Assembly (NCBI GenBank): GCA_002337545.1 | Contig: DDGE01000044.1 | Location: forward strand, 19,683-33,701 | DNA: 14,019 nt | From: Phycisphaerales bacterium UBA1910 | Lineage (GTDB): Bacteria > Planctomycetota > Phycisphaerae > Phycisphaerales > UBA1924 | Direction of reading: 5' to 3' | In this document: positions 1 to 5,536 of the stretch, piece after piece | Layout of the letters: each line of letters begins with the position of its first letter | Numbering within the stretch: the first letter of the stretch is position 1 | The notes under the pieces: generated by a model | Database searches by the model: none | What the model was told of the DNA's origin: nothing | The model's input: only the letters and a program-made list of their open reading frames with translations | Made by a program: the position numbers and the translations under genes

Positions 1-53
1 GCGATCACGAGAAAGTTGGCGAAGGTCCCCAGCGGGCCCGGCAAATCAAACAT
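1..53 (-). CDS. N-terminus of an unidentified leftward gene (partial)
   Basis: An ATG on the minus strand (complement of 51-53) opens a frame that runs off the left edge and reads MFDLPGPLGTFANFLVI. GGAG lies 7 nt upstream of the ATG, a usable ribosome binding site. The residues after the LPGPLG turn are hydrophobic, so the protein may begin with a membrane segment. Only 17 complete codons are visible, so no family can be named. The terminator at 149-178 separates it from the redoxin gene, which implies its own promoter in 54-148. The call rests on the ribosome binding site, the clean start and the position after a terminator. Confidence 0.4.
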   Translation of the reverse strand, partial: MFDLPGPLGTFANFLVI

Positions 54-64
54 GCGTTGCTCCT

Positions 65-80
65 GGGCAGGTCCCTGCCC
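65..80 (-). promoter_or_regulatory. Hairpin abutting the ribosome binding site of the leftmost gene
   Basis: GGGCAG at 65-70 and CTGCCC at 75-80 form a perfect 6-bp stem with a 4-nt loop. On the minus strand the 3' side of the stem ends about 2 nt before the GGAG ribosome binding site of the gene starting at 53. Such a stem could affect ribosome access or mRNA stability, but there is no T-tract, so it is not an intrinsic terminator. A regulatory role is inference; the stem itself is seen directly. Confidence 0.3.
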
Positions 81-148
81 GATCATTCGTCCAGATACGG
101 AGTCTATCGGTCCATACGCCTTTGGTGCTGGGGAGGATCAAGAAGAAA

Positions 149-178
149 GAACACGCCCCGGGGTCGCGGGGCGTGTTT
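149..178 (-). terminator. Intrinsic terminator after the redoxin operon
   Basis: ACACGCCCCG (151-160) and CGGGGCGTGT (167-176) form a perfect 10-bp GC-rich stem around a 6-nt loop, extended by an A-T pair (150/177) and a G-T wobble (149/178). On the minus strand the stem is followed by a pyrimidine tail, TTCTTTCTTCTT, as expected for Rho-independent termination of the redoxin gene that ends at 244. On the plus strand the tail is short and T-poor, so the element mainly serves leftward transcription. Confidence 0.75.
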
Positions 179-243
179 CTGGAGAGAGAGATTTCTGGAG
201 TCTCATCTCAAATGGCTATATACAGACTGGTCAGTAACTGGAT

Positions 244-876
244 TCAGTACTTGACTGAGCACCCGTAAGCCTTGGTGGTGGACTTGGTGACGGTTTCGCC
301 AGCGAGGACCTGCTGAAGCGCATTGCGGACATAGTTCACTTCGCCGGGCTTGGAGGCCTTTGAGTCGTTATCGATTGCCCCGTGGTATCGCAGAACGCCC
401 TGATCGTCGATGATGTACATCTCAGGGGTACGCTTCGCGTTGTAGGAGTTGCCGACCTGCCCCGAACCGTCAAGAAGGATCGGGGTGGTGATGCCCCAGT
501 TGTCCGCTGCGGCCTTGTTGTGTTCGACACCGGTTGTGGGGTGTCCCTCGCGAGCGGAGTTGATGCGCAGCCAAACAACGGGCTGATCCTTCATGTCGTT
601 CTGGATTGCGAGCATGGTGCCCGTGTCATCACGGTAATGCTTTTTGACGAATGGGCAATCCGGGGAGAACCACTCGAGGACGACGGTTTTGCCTTCTTTG
701 GTGTAATCCGAAAGGGTGTGCTTCTCGCCGTTGATGTCGGTGAGGGTGAAATCGGGTGCTTTCGCGCCGACTTCGATGGGCTTGGCTGTTTCGAGATTTC
801 CTGCACCCATCATGGTGCCGGTGACGGCAGCGCCGAGTGCGAACAGGACTGAACGGGATTTGGTGAGCTTGATCAT
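244..876 (-). CDS. Exported redoxin / thioredoxin-fold protein (AhpC/TSA-like)
   Basis: A 210-residue protein. The ATG at 876 is chosen because AAGGAG sits upstream at good spacing and the N-terminus (residues 9-26) is a signal-peptide-like hydrophobic stretch; a longer in-frame start at 960 would add a poor leader. The mature part begins with the redoxin pattern VGAKAPDFTLTDINGEKHTL (37-56). It has the active-site segment WFSPDCPFVKKHY (C74) and a cis-proline (T150-P151), and it ends in GCSVKY (C206). There is no CxxC: C74 is followed by PFV, so C206 is the only other candidate partner. It probably reduces or relays electrons to thiols or peroxides outside the cytoplasmic membrane. It lies 28 bp downstream of the DsbD-N-like gene and is probably co-transcribed with it. 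The fold is confident; the substrate is unknown. Confidence 0.85.
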   Translation of the reverse strand: MIKLTKSRSVLFALGAAVTGTMMGAGNLETAKPIEVGAKAPDFTLTDINGEKHTLSDYTKEGKTVVLEWFSPDCPFVKKHYRDDTGTMLAIQNDMKDQPVVWLRINSAREGHPTTGVEHNKAAADNWGITTPILLDGSGQVGNSYNAKRTPEMYIIDDQGVLRYHGAIDNDSKASKPGEVNYVRNALQQVLAGETVTKSTTKAYGCSVKY

Positions 877-904
877 GGTTGTGATCTCCTTGTGTGTTGG
901 TGAC

Positions 905-1720
905 TCAGGGGGCCTTCTCGTCGATGTCGTAGAACATCTCCCCTTGGGGTGTTTGAACACGGATCCGTCCTGAGAGACGCTTGTTCTCCGTTTCGGAGAA
1001 GTAAATCTCTAGACGGTTGCCTTCAGCGACACCGTCTTTGATGAGGTCCTTGATGGGGGTGCATTCGGTATCGGGATAAAACTCGATGCGGGTCGCATCG
1101 CGGAACAAGACGGCCGCGGCATCTTTGATCCATTGGAGACGGACCGCGGGATCGGTTGGACGGAACTGCTCCGGGCGCTGTTCATATACACGCTGGATCT
1201 CGCTCTCGGATTCCGAGGATGTCTCCGTTTCATCCTCTGGGACGATCACGAAGGAAACAGAATCCTCATCCGAACCCGGGAGACACAAATCCTTGCATAC
1301 GAGGAAGTTGGACTCCACATTGATCGTCACGCCCGCGGGCTGTGCGTCGTCCTTGACCACGAATGGGAAGAGAACCGTCACCGTGCCTTCGTATGTGTGA
1401 TCAAGAATGTCACCCTTCTGAAGGTATCGGATTGGGGTCGGCCAGATCGGGTCCTTCAACTCGATCGAGTCGGGCGTAGCGATCTCAAAATCGATCCCGA
1501 ATCCAGTATCTGAGAGCCCCGGCCAGTAGGTGTGCCAGTCATCCGCGGCGATAATATCAATCGCCAAGAACCCGCTCGATCCGGGGTGGACCGTGCTCAC
1601 GGAGGTCTTCGCATCGATTGAGAGGTGTTCTGCGCCCATGTTGGGTTGTGCCTGGGTTGAGGAGATCGCGCCCGTCATGGCCAAGGCGCCGATCAAGTTC
1701 TGGGATGGAACGAAAGGCAT
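905..1720 (-). CDS. Stand-alone DsbD N-terminal-domain protein, secreted
   Basis: A 271-residue protein. The ATG at 1720 is preceded by GGAGG at 9-nt spacing and starts a signal peptide (residues 1-24, ending STQA). Residues about 30-160 match the N-terminal thiol-oxidoreductase domain of DsbD: DWHTYWPGLSDTGFGIDFEI (61-80), the IWPTPIRY segment (92-99), and the cysteine pair C142/C146 in LVCKDLCLPG. In DsbD this domain receives electrons from the membrane domain and passes them to periplasmic partners. Here the eight-helix membrane domain and the C-terminal thioredoxin domain are absent. Instead there is an acidic Ser/Glu linker (163-176) and a C-terminal stretch of about 90 residues with one more cysteine (C220). 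It precedes the redoxin gene by 28 bp, which suggests a donor-acceptor pair. Its own electron donor is not in the window. Confidence 0.8.
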   Translation of the reverse strand: MPFVPSQNLIGALAMTGAISSTQAQPNMGAEHLSIDAKTSVSTVHPGSSGFLAIDIIAADDWHTYWPGLSDTGFGIDFEIATPDSIELKDPIWPTPIRYLQKGDILDHTYEGTVTVLFPFVVKDDAQPAGVTINVESNFLVCKDLCLPGSDEDSVSFVIVPEDETETSSESESEIQRVYEQRPEQFRPTDPAVRLQWIKDAAAVLFRDATRIEFYPDTECTPIKDLIKDGVAEGNRLEIYFSETENKRLSGRIRVQTPQGEMFYDIDEKAP

Positions 1721-1847
1721 GTTCAAGGGTCCTCCATGGCATCTACGATGGCCAGCTTGTGCTTGGCGCGTCGATACAAACCCACAGGCGGGGTTCAGGG
1801 TGATGAACGCCCGTATGTGTATACTTATTGACCAATTGAGGAAAAAG
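1721..1847. promoter_or_regulatory. Divergent promoter region, redox operon / rhodanese-deoC operon
   Basis: 127 bp separate the divergently transcribed DsbD-N gene (minus) and rhodanese gene (plus). The part near the plus-strand gene is AT-rich compared with its surroundings. TATACT at 1820-1825 is a good -10 hexamer (5 of 6 to TATAAT) whose expected start site leaves a leader of about 16 nt before the ATG at 1848. No convincing -35 is visible at 17-nt spacing, and no clear minus-strand promoter was found. Confidence 0.35.
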
Positions 1848-2342
1848 ATGCACCAGACACCCCGAATCACGCTCACGACCAAATCCGCCCTCCTCTTTTT
1901 GGGTGTACTCACGCTCATGATGGGCGGGTGCCTCAAGTCCAATATTTCAGACAAGAAGATCCAATACATCGATCTTGCGCGGGCTGTTGATCTGTTTGAG
2001 CAGCAGAAGAAAGAAAACGACACCGCCCTCTTCATCGATGCCCGAAAGCCCGAGCGATTCGCGGAGGGGCACATCCCGGGGGCGCGGAACATGCGCACGC
2101 CGGATGTTGATCTGCGTTACGGCACCGACCCCGCGCTGGAACGGTACAAGAACCTGATCGTGTACGGCGAGAACCCCGGCACCGCGACGGTCAATGCGAT
2201 GGCCAAGCGTCTGATCGAGGTTGGGTACAACGGGTTCGTGAAGAAGCGCGTCAAGGTCTTCCCCGGCGGATGGGAAGAATGGGAGATCACCGGGCTCCCG
2301 GTCGAGTCCGACACACCCGAGCAGAGCGAAGGCGACGAATGA
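1848..2342 (+). CDS. Rhodanese-domain lipoprotein lacking the catalytic cysteine
   Basis: A 164-residue protein. The ATG at 1848 follows GAGG at 1838-1841 and begins a lipoprotein signal peptide: basic start, hydrophobic core, then a lipobox-like LMMGGC (cysteine near residue 25). The body is a single rhodanese domain with FIDARKPERFAEGHIPGARN early and FPGGWEEWEITGLPVE at the end. The strand that should lead into the active-site Cys reads NLIVYGENPGTAT, so glycine stands where cysteine is expected and sulfurtransferase activity is unlikely. A sulfur-independent binding or scaffold role is the simplest inference. Its TGA stop overlaps the deoC ATG (ATGA at 2339-2342), so translation of the two is probably coupled, although this product is predicted to be exported and DeoC is cytoplasmic. 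Confidence 0.8.
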   Translation: MHQTPRITLTTKSALLFLGVLTLMMGGCLKSNISDKKIQYIDLARAVDLFEQQKKENDTALFIDARKPERFAEGHIPGARNMRTPDVDLRYGTDPALERYKNLIVYGENPGTATVNAMAKRLIEVGYNGFVKKRVKVFPGGWEEWEITGLPVESDTPEQSEGDE

Positions 2343-3271
2343 GCACCACCCCGTCCGATTTCAAGATGCCCAACTCCCCCACCGTGGATGCGATTATGGT
2401 GGATCGGCGCGCCAAGTCCTTTACGACCCGATCGATCAAGAAGGACTCAAAGCTGGCGGCATTGGAGATGGCGGTCTCGATGATCGACCTGACGACACTG
2501 GAGGGCGCGGACTCGCCGGAGAAAGTGCGGAGTCTGTGTGTCAAGGCGAAGCGCCCGTGGGAGCGGGATGAGGAGATCCTGGGTCATCGGATCGGGCATG
2601 TGGCAGCCGTGTGCGTGTACCCCTCGATGGTACCGTATGCGAAGGAATACCTTGCCGGGTCGGGTGTGAATGTCGCTTCCGTCGCGACGGGGTTCCCTTC
2701 GGGGCAGTACCCGATTGACATCCGCGTGCGTGATGTGGAGCAGGCGGTCGCGGACGGCGCAGACGAGATCGATATGGTGATCAACCGGGGGGCGTTCCTT
2801 TCGGGCAAGTACGGCGTGGTCGCCGACGAGATCCGTGCGGTCGTTGACGCGTGTGGGCCGGCGCACCTCAAGGTGATTCTCGAAACAGGCGAGTTGGTGA
2901 CCTATGACAATGTCCGCCGAGCCAGCGACATCGCGATCGCGTGCATCCGGGAGGGCGACTTCATCAAGACCTCCACGGGCAAGGTCTCGCCCGCTGCGAC
3001 GATGCCGGTGACACTCGTCATGCTCGAGGCCATCCGCGACGCGTATAAGCAGACCGGGAAGAAGTATGGCATGAAGCCGGCGGGCGGCATCCGCACTGGC
3101 AAGCAGGCCTGGCACTACCTGTGCATGGTCAACGAGACGCTGGGCGAGGGCTGGCTGAGCCCGGACTGGTTCCGCTTCGGGGCGAGCTCGCTGCTGAACG
3201 ATGTGCTGCGGAGCATGCAGAAGCTCGCAACGGGTGAGTACGCGGCGGGGTATGACTTCTCGGATGCGTAG
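2339..3271 (+). CDS. deoC: Deoxyribose-phosphate aldolase
   Basis: A 310-residue class I aldolase cleaving 2-deoxy-D-ribose 5-phosphate to acetaldehyde and glyceraldehyde 3-phosphate in deoxynucleoside catabolism. The Schiff-base lysine is K210 in DFIKTSTGK; the supporting residues D145 (DEIDMVINR) and K246 (MKPAGGIRTG) are present, as are the conserved IDLTTLEG (49-56) and FRFGASSLL (278-286). It is longer than the roughly 260-residue E. coli enzyme. The N-terminal extension with RSIKK (31-35) and the C-terminal GEYAAGYDF look like the long type that includes human DERA. The ATG is fixed by the ATGA overlap with the rhodanese gene. Its last 55 bp (17 codons plus stop) recur downstream at 4011-4065. 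The ALDH-type genes about 2.3 kb downstream fit disposal of acetaldehyde, though a minus-strand gene lies between. Confidence 0.95.
   Translation: MSTTPSDFKMPNSPTVDAIMVDRRAKSFTTRSIKKDSKLAALEMAVSMIDLTTLEGADSPEKVRSLCVKAKRPWERDEEILGHRIGHVAAVCVYPSMVPYAKEYLAGSGVNVASVATGFPSGQYPIDIRVRDVEQAVADGADEIDMVINRGAFLSGKYGVVADEIRAVVDACGPAHLKVILETGELVTYDNVRRASDIAIACIREGDFIKTSTGKVSPAATMPVTLVMLEAIRDAYKQTGKKYGMKPAGGIRTGKQAWHYLCMVNETLGEGWLSPDWFRFGASSLLNDVLRSMQKLATGEYAAGYDFSDA
3217..3271 (+). repeat. Direct repeat copy 1: 3' end of deoC
   Basis: These 55 bp hold the last 17 codons of deoC with its TAG stop. They are repeated at 4011-4065 with one mismatch (A at 3264 versus T at 4058). The copies are 794 bp apart and flank the first zinc-ribbon gene. 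The mismatch falls in the ATG at 3264 used here as the start of that gene. An in-frame ATG at 3252 is present in both copies. Confidence 0.95.
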
Positions 3272-4004
3272 AAGAAAGTACAATCGGCTCACAAAGGTCA
3301 TTGTCTCAATACCGCTCGGATTGGTTTTGTGCGTTTTTTCAACGGCGCTGTTGCTGACCTACCTGAAGTCTTGGTCCTGGGTTTCGAGCGGGCCAACGCT
3401 GAATCCCGACTCTTTCGAAGCCACCTACCTTGAACCGATCGCACCCGAACTTGTTGCTGTTCGTCATCATTCACCCTCGACGGGGAATGGGAGCTTCGCA
3501 CTCACTGGCATCAACCTTGGGGCTGATATGGTGAGTTATTGCTATGGCGTCAGCTTGTGGGACGAGGGCTATACACCATGGGACCCGACTGTTGATGCGG
3601 AGCCGACGAGCGTGAACATCATGCGTTACCGGTTTGGGTGGCCGATGCGAATGCTCCACTACGATGACATAAGCACAGGATCGAGCATCGCTGATCCCAT
3701 TGTGTTTGCGTATCACCAGCGGGCCAACGCCATTGCCGGTATTCATCGTGGGCTCGATCGCCCTTCGTGGCTTCCGGGTTTCATTCCACTCTATCGAGTG
3801 CCTATCGCCGTCAACTGGTTTACATTGGTTATCAATGTTCTTACCTGGTCAGCGCTCTGCTACGCACTGATGAGTTGTTTGTCATGGCTTCGTGCATGGA
3901 TACAACGCCGCAGGATCAAGGGAGGGCTCTGCGCCTCATGCAAGTATCCTGTCGGAGACTTCGAGCGGTGCCCTGAATGCGGCACAGAAATCCGAATTGC
4001 GTGA
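3264..4004 (+). CDS. Membrane-anchored zinc-ribbon protein, paralogue 1
   Basis: A 246-residue protein of unknown function. Residues 12-34 form an N-terminal membrane helix, an extracytoplasmic-looking domain follows (about 35-185), then a second helix (about 186-207), a basic stretch RAWIQRRRIKGG and a C-terminal zinc ribbon with C223, C226, C236 and C239 (CASC...CPECGTEI). This two-helix plus zinc-ribbon plan recurs in many Phycisphaerae proteins (from memory). The start overlaps the deoC stop by 8 bp. ATG 3264 is preferred, but ATG 3252 is equally in frame and neither has a strong ribosome binding site. The downstream gene shares the plan and a GWP-x3-M motif in the middle domain. The gene lies between two copies of the deoC 3' end, so it may be a recent insertion or duplication product. 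Confidence 0.7.
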   Translation: MRRRKYNRLTKVIVSIPLGLVLCVFSTALLLTYLKSWSWVSSGPTLNPDSFEATYLEPIAPELVAVRHHSPSTGNGSFALTGINLGADMVSYCYGVSLWDEGYTPWDPTVDAEPTSVNIMRYRFGWPMRMLHYDDISTGSSIADPIVFAYHQRANAIAGIHRGLDRPSWLPGFIPLYRVPIAVNWFTLVINVLTWSALCYALMSCLSWLRAWIQRRRIKGGLCASCKYPVGDFERCPECGTEIRIA

Positions 4005-4010
4005 TAGCGA

Positions 4011-4065
4011 GCAGAAGCTCGCAACGGGTGAGTACGCGGCGGGGTATGACTTCTCGGTTGCGTAG
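4011..4065 (+). repeat. Direct repeat copy 2: orphan copy of the deoC 3' end
   Basis: This copy is 54 of 55 identical to 3217-3271, but it lies between the two zinc-ribbon genes, 6 bp after the stop of the first, and is not attached to any aldolase coding sequence. Weak similarity continues past the stop (CAATC-GG-TCAC-like on both sides). The ATG at 4046 within it stays in frame with the second zinc-ribbon gene except for one TAG at 4100-4102. Confidence 0.95.
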
Positions 4066-4105
4066 TGCAATCAGTTCACCTGATTGGCGTATGCCATCAT
4101 AGTTG

Positions 4106-4810
4106 ATGCGAGATTCAATGCCCCATCATAGATCCCTGAAGCATGTGGTGATCACTACAGCCCTTGCCTTCGCTGTCACAGTGCTCATCGCATGGACACT
4201 CGCATGGATTACGCCAGACGCTGTTCGCCCCGCGTACACCATGAGCGGGGTCCCCGGCGCGATCGCGAACTGGCTCGAACCTGTTCCCAGCGACTGGCCG
4301 GATACCCCACGGGGGACTTCTGTCATTGTCCCAAGAGGAAGTGCAGGGATCGGCCTGAGCAGTGGCAACCGCGTTCGTGTTCGTCAGGGCATGGGGCTCG
4401 GGGTCAGCGTGCAGAGCGGGCCCAAGGGGACGGTGATCGACTTCGATGATGACCCGAATCATGTGCTCGACCAGGTGCGAGTGGGTTGGCCCATACACAC
4501 CATGGTCCACCGTGGACCGGACGATGCTCGCCCTGCTCCACAATCGGCGCTGGCGAGGTTGTATGAACTGGGGGTTGCAATCCCGGGGAAGCCCCAGCCG
4601 GATCGCCGACTGCCACTGCGCCCGATCTGGCGGTTTTTCGCGCCCAGCGTTTTGGTGACCGCTGTGTTGTTGGAGTTGTTGTGGCAGGCTTGGCACCTAC
4701 CCGCCCGAATCAGGATGAGGCGCCGGAATGCTCGTGGGCAATGCCTGAACTGCGGGTATGACCTGACCGGTATGGAGCAGTGCCCGGAGTGCGGCACGCC
4801 AATCGGATGA
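4106..4810 (+). CDS. Membrane-anchored zinc-ribbon protein, paralogue 2
   Basis: A 234-residue protein of unknown function built like its upstream neighbour: membrane helix (12-34), a middle domain of about 140 residues with VGWPIHTMVH, a second helix (about 178-196), a basic linker ARIRMRRRNARG and a zinc ribbon C213, C216, C226, C229 (CLNCGYDLTG...CPECGTPI). That ribbon is the form I associate with Phycisphaerales. The start is uncertain: TTG 4103, ATG 4106 and ATG 4118 are all in frame and none has a clear ribosome binding site. ATG 4106 follows an in-frame TAG that cuts it off from the duplicated deoC tail. The middle domains of the two paralogues have diverged strongly. The stop directly abuts the stop of the convergent PilZ-J gene. 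Confidence 0.75.
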   Translation: MRDSMPHHRSLKHVVITTALAFAVTVLIAWTLAWITPDAVRPAYTMSGVPGAIANWLEPVPSDWPDTPRGTSVIVPRGSAGIGLSSGNRVRVRQGMGLGVSVQSGPKGTVIDFDDDPNHVLDQVRVGWPIHTMVHRGPDDARPAPQSALARLYELGVAIPGKPQPDRRLPLRPIWRFFAPSVLVTAVLLELLWQAWHLPARIRMRRRNARGQCLNCGYDLTGMEQCPECGTPIG

Positions 4811-5431
4811 TCAGGCTGCGCGGTCGTGCTGATCGGCGAAGCGTTTGTCGTAGTTTGCACGCTTTTCGGGATCACTGAGTACGGCGTAGGCCTTGTAGAC
4901 CTCGTCGAGCTTCTGAGTCGCCTGCGGGTGATCGGCGTTGTCGCCGTTCCAGTGGTTGCACGCGTCGTTGAAAGCCTTGTCGATCTGCTCGGCGCTGGCG
5001 TAACGAGTGACGGCAAGGATCTTGTAGAGGTCGGCTTGCTCGATCTGCACATATCGCGAGCGAGGTTCCTTGATTTTGCCTTGGACCGCCAGTCGGATCA
5101 TCGCGTCTCGTGACTCTGGATCGAGCTTGACAAACTCGATGCCTGCTTCCGCTTGGCGTGAGAACGCGGAACCCTTGCGGACCCACTTGACGCACCCAGT
5201 GATCTCGAGCGAATCAGAACCGTCAGAGAAGGTGTAGCTCTGGACTTCGCCGATTTCGGGGAGTTGCCCCTTCGGGAAGATGAGGCGCATTCCGGACCCC
5301 GTGATATCTGCAACCTGACCCTGGGAGCATGCGAGTTGCTCAGTTTCGATCCGTGACTCGGTGCGATGGATGAACTCGCACGAATCGGGGTTGCTTTTTT
5401 CGTTGCTGTGATTCGGTTTGGGCTGGGTCAT
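4811..5431 (-). CDS. PilZ domain fused to a degenerate J-domain
   Basis: A 206-residue cytoplasmic-type protein with no signal peptide. Residues about 20-118 form a PilZ domain: RTESR (R23...R27) and DITGSG (42-47) match the RxxxR and D/NxSxxG c-di-GMP-binding motifs, with Thr for Ser. Residues about 133-196 form a J-domain: ADLYKILAVTRYASAEQIDKAF at the start and DEVYKAYAVLSDPEKRANYD at the end. The HPD tripeptide needed to stimulate DnaK is replaced by NGD (162-164). The protein may use the J fold for binding rather than Hsp70 activation, under c-di-GMP control. ATG 5431 has only a weak GCGGA upstream. Flagellar genes about 5 kb away make a motility link possible but unproven. Confidence 0.8.
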   Translation of the reverse strand: MTQPKPNHSNEKSNPDSCEFIHRTESRIETEQLACSQGQVADITGSGMRLIFPKGQLPEIGEVQSYTFSDGSDSLEITGCVKWVRKGSAFSRQAEAGIEFVKLDPESRDAMIRLAVQGKIKEPRSRYVQIEQADLYKILAVTRYASAEQIDKAFNDACNHWNGDNADHPQATQKLDEVYKAYAVLSDPEKRANYDKRFADQHDRAA

Positions 5432-5536
5432 ATCCGCATGAGCGGCATATTCGGGGCTTGACTTTGCGGAAATTCCCCCAACAGAACGAATCGGAGGGGT
5501 GTTGGGTCCGGCTGGGAGGGTCTGGGCTGTTAGAAT
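5432..5536. promoter_or_regulatory. Divergent promoter region, PilZ-J / ALDH
   Basis: 105 bp separate two divergent genes. TAGAAT at 5531-5536 fits a -10 hexamer (5 of 6) on the plus strand. Its expected start point falls on or beside the in-frame ATG at 5543, which would give an almost leaderless ALDH mRNA. TTGACT at 5459-5464 is a good -35-like hexamer but is too far from TAGAAT to pair with it, and no -10 follows it at 17 bp. No hairpin or operator-like repeat was seen. Confidence 0.25.

Noticed and set aside
16..254. Two short plus-strand frames across the left intergenic region
   Set aside because: They run through the terminator hairpin and have unlikely composition and no ribosome binding site.
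382..852. Plus-strand frame of 156 codons
   Set aside because: Opposite the redoxin gene, which has a signal peptide, active-site motifs and a strong ribosome binding site.
2447..3301. Open frame of about 280 codons on the minus strand
   Set aside because: Antisense to deoC, with Arg/His/Asp-rich composition and no domain.
3217..4065. Insertion sequence or integrative element bounded by the 55-bp repeats
   Set aside because: The bracketed DNA holds only the zinc-ribbon gene: no transposase, integrase or terminal inverted repeats were seen, so the repeat is reported as such.
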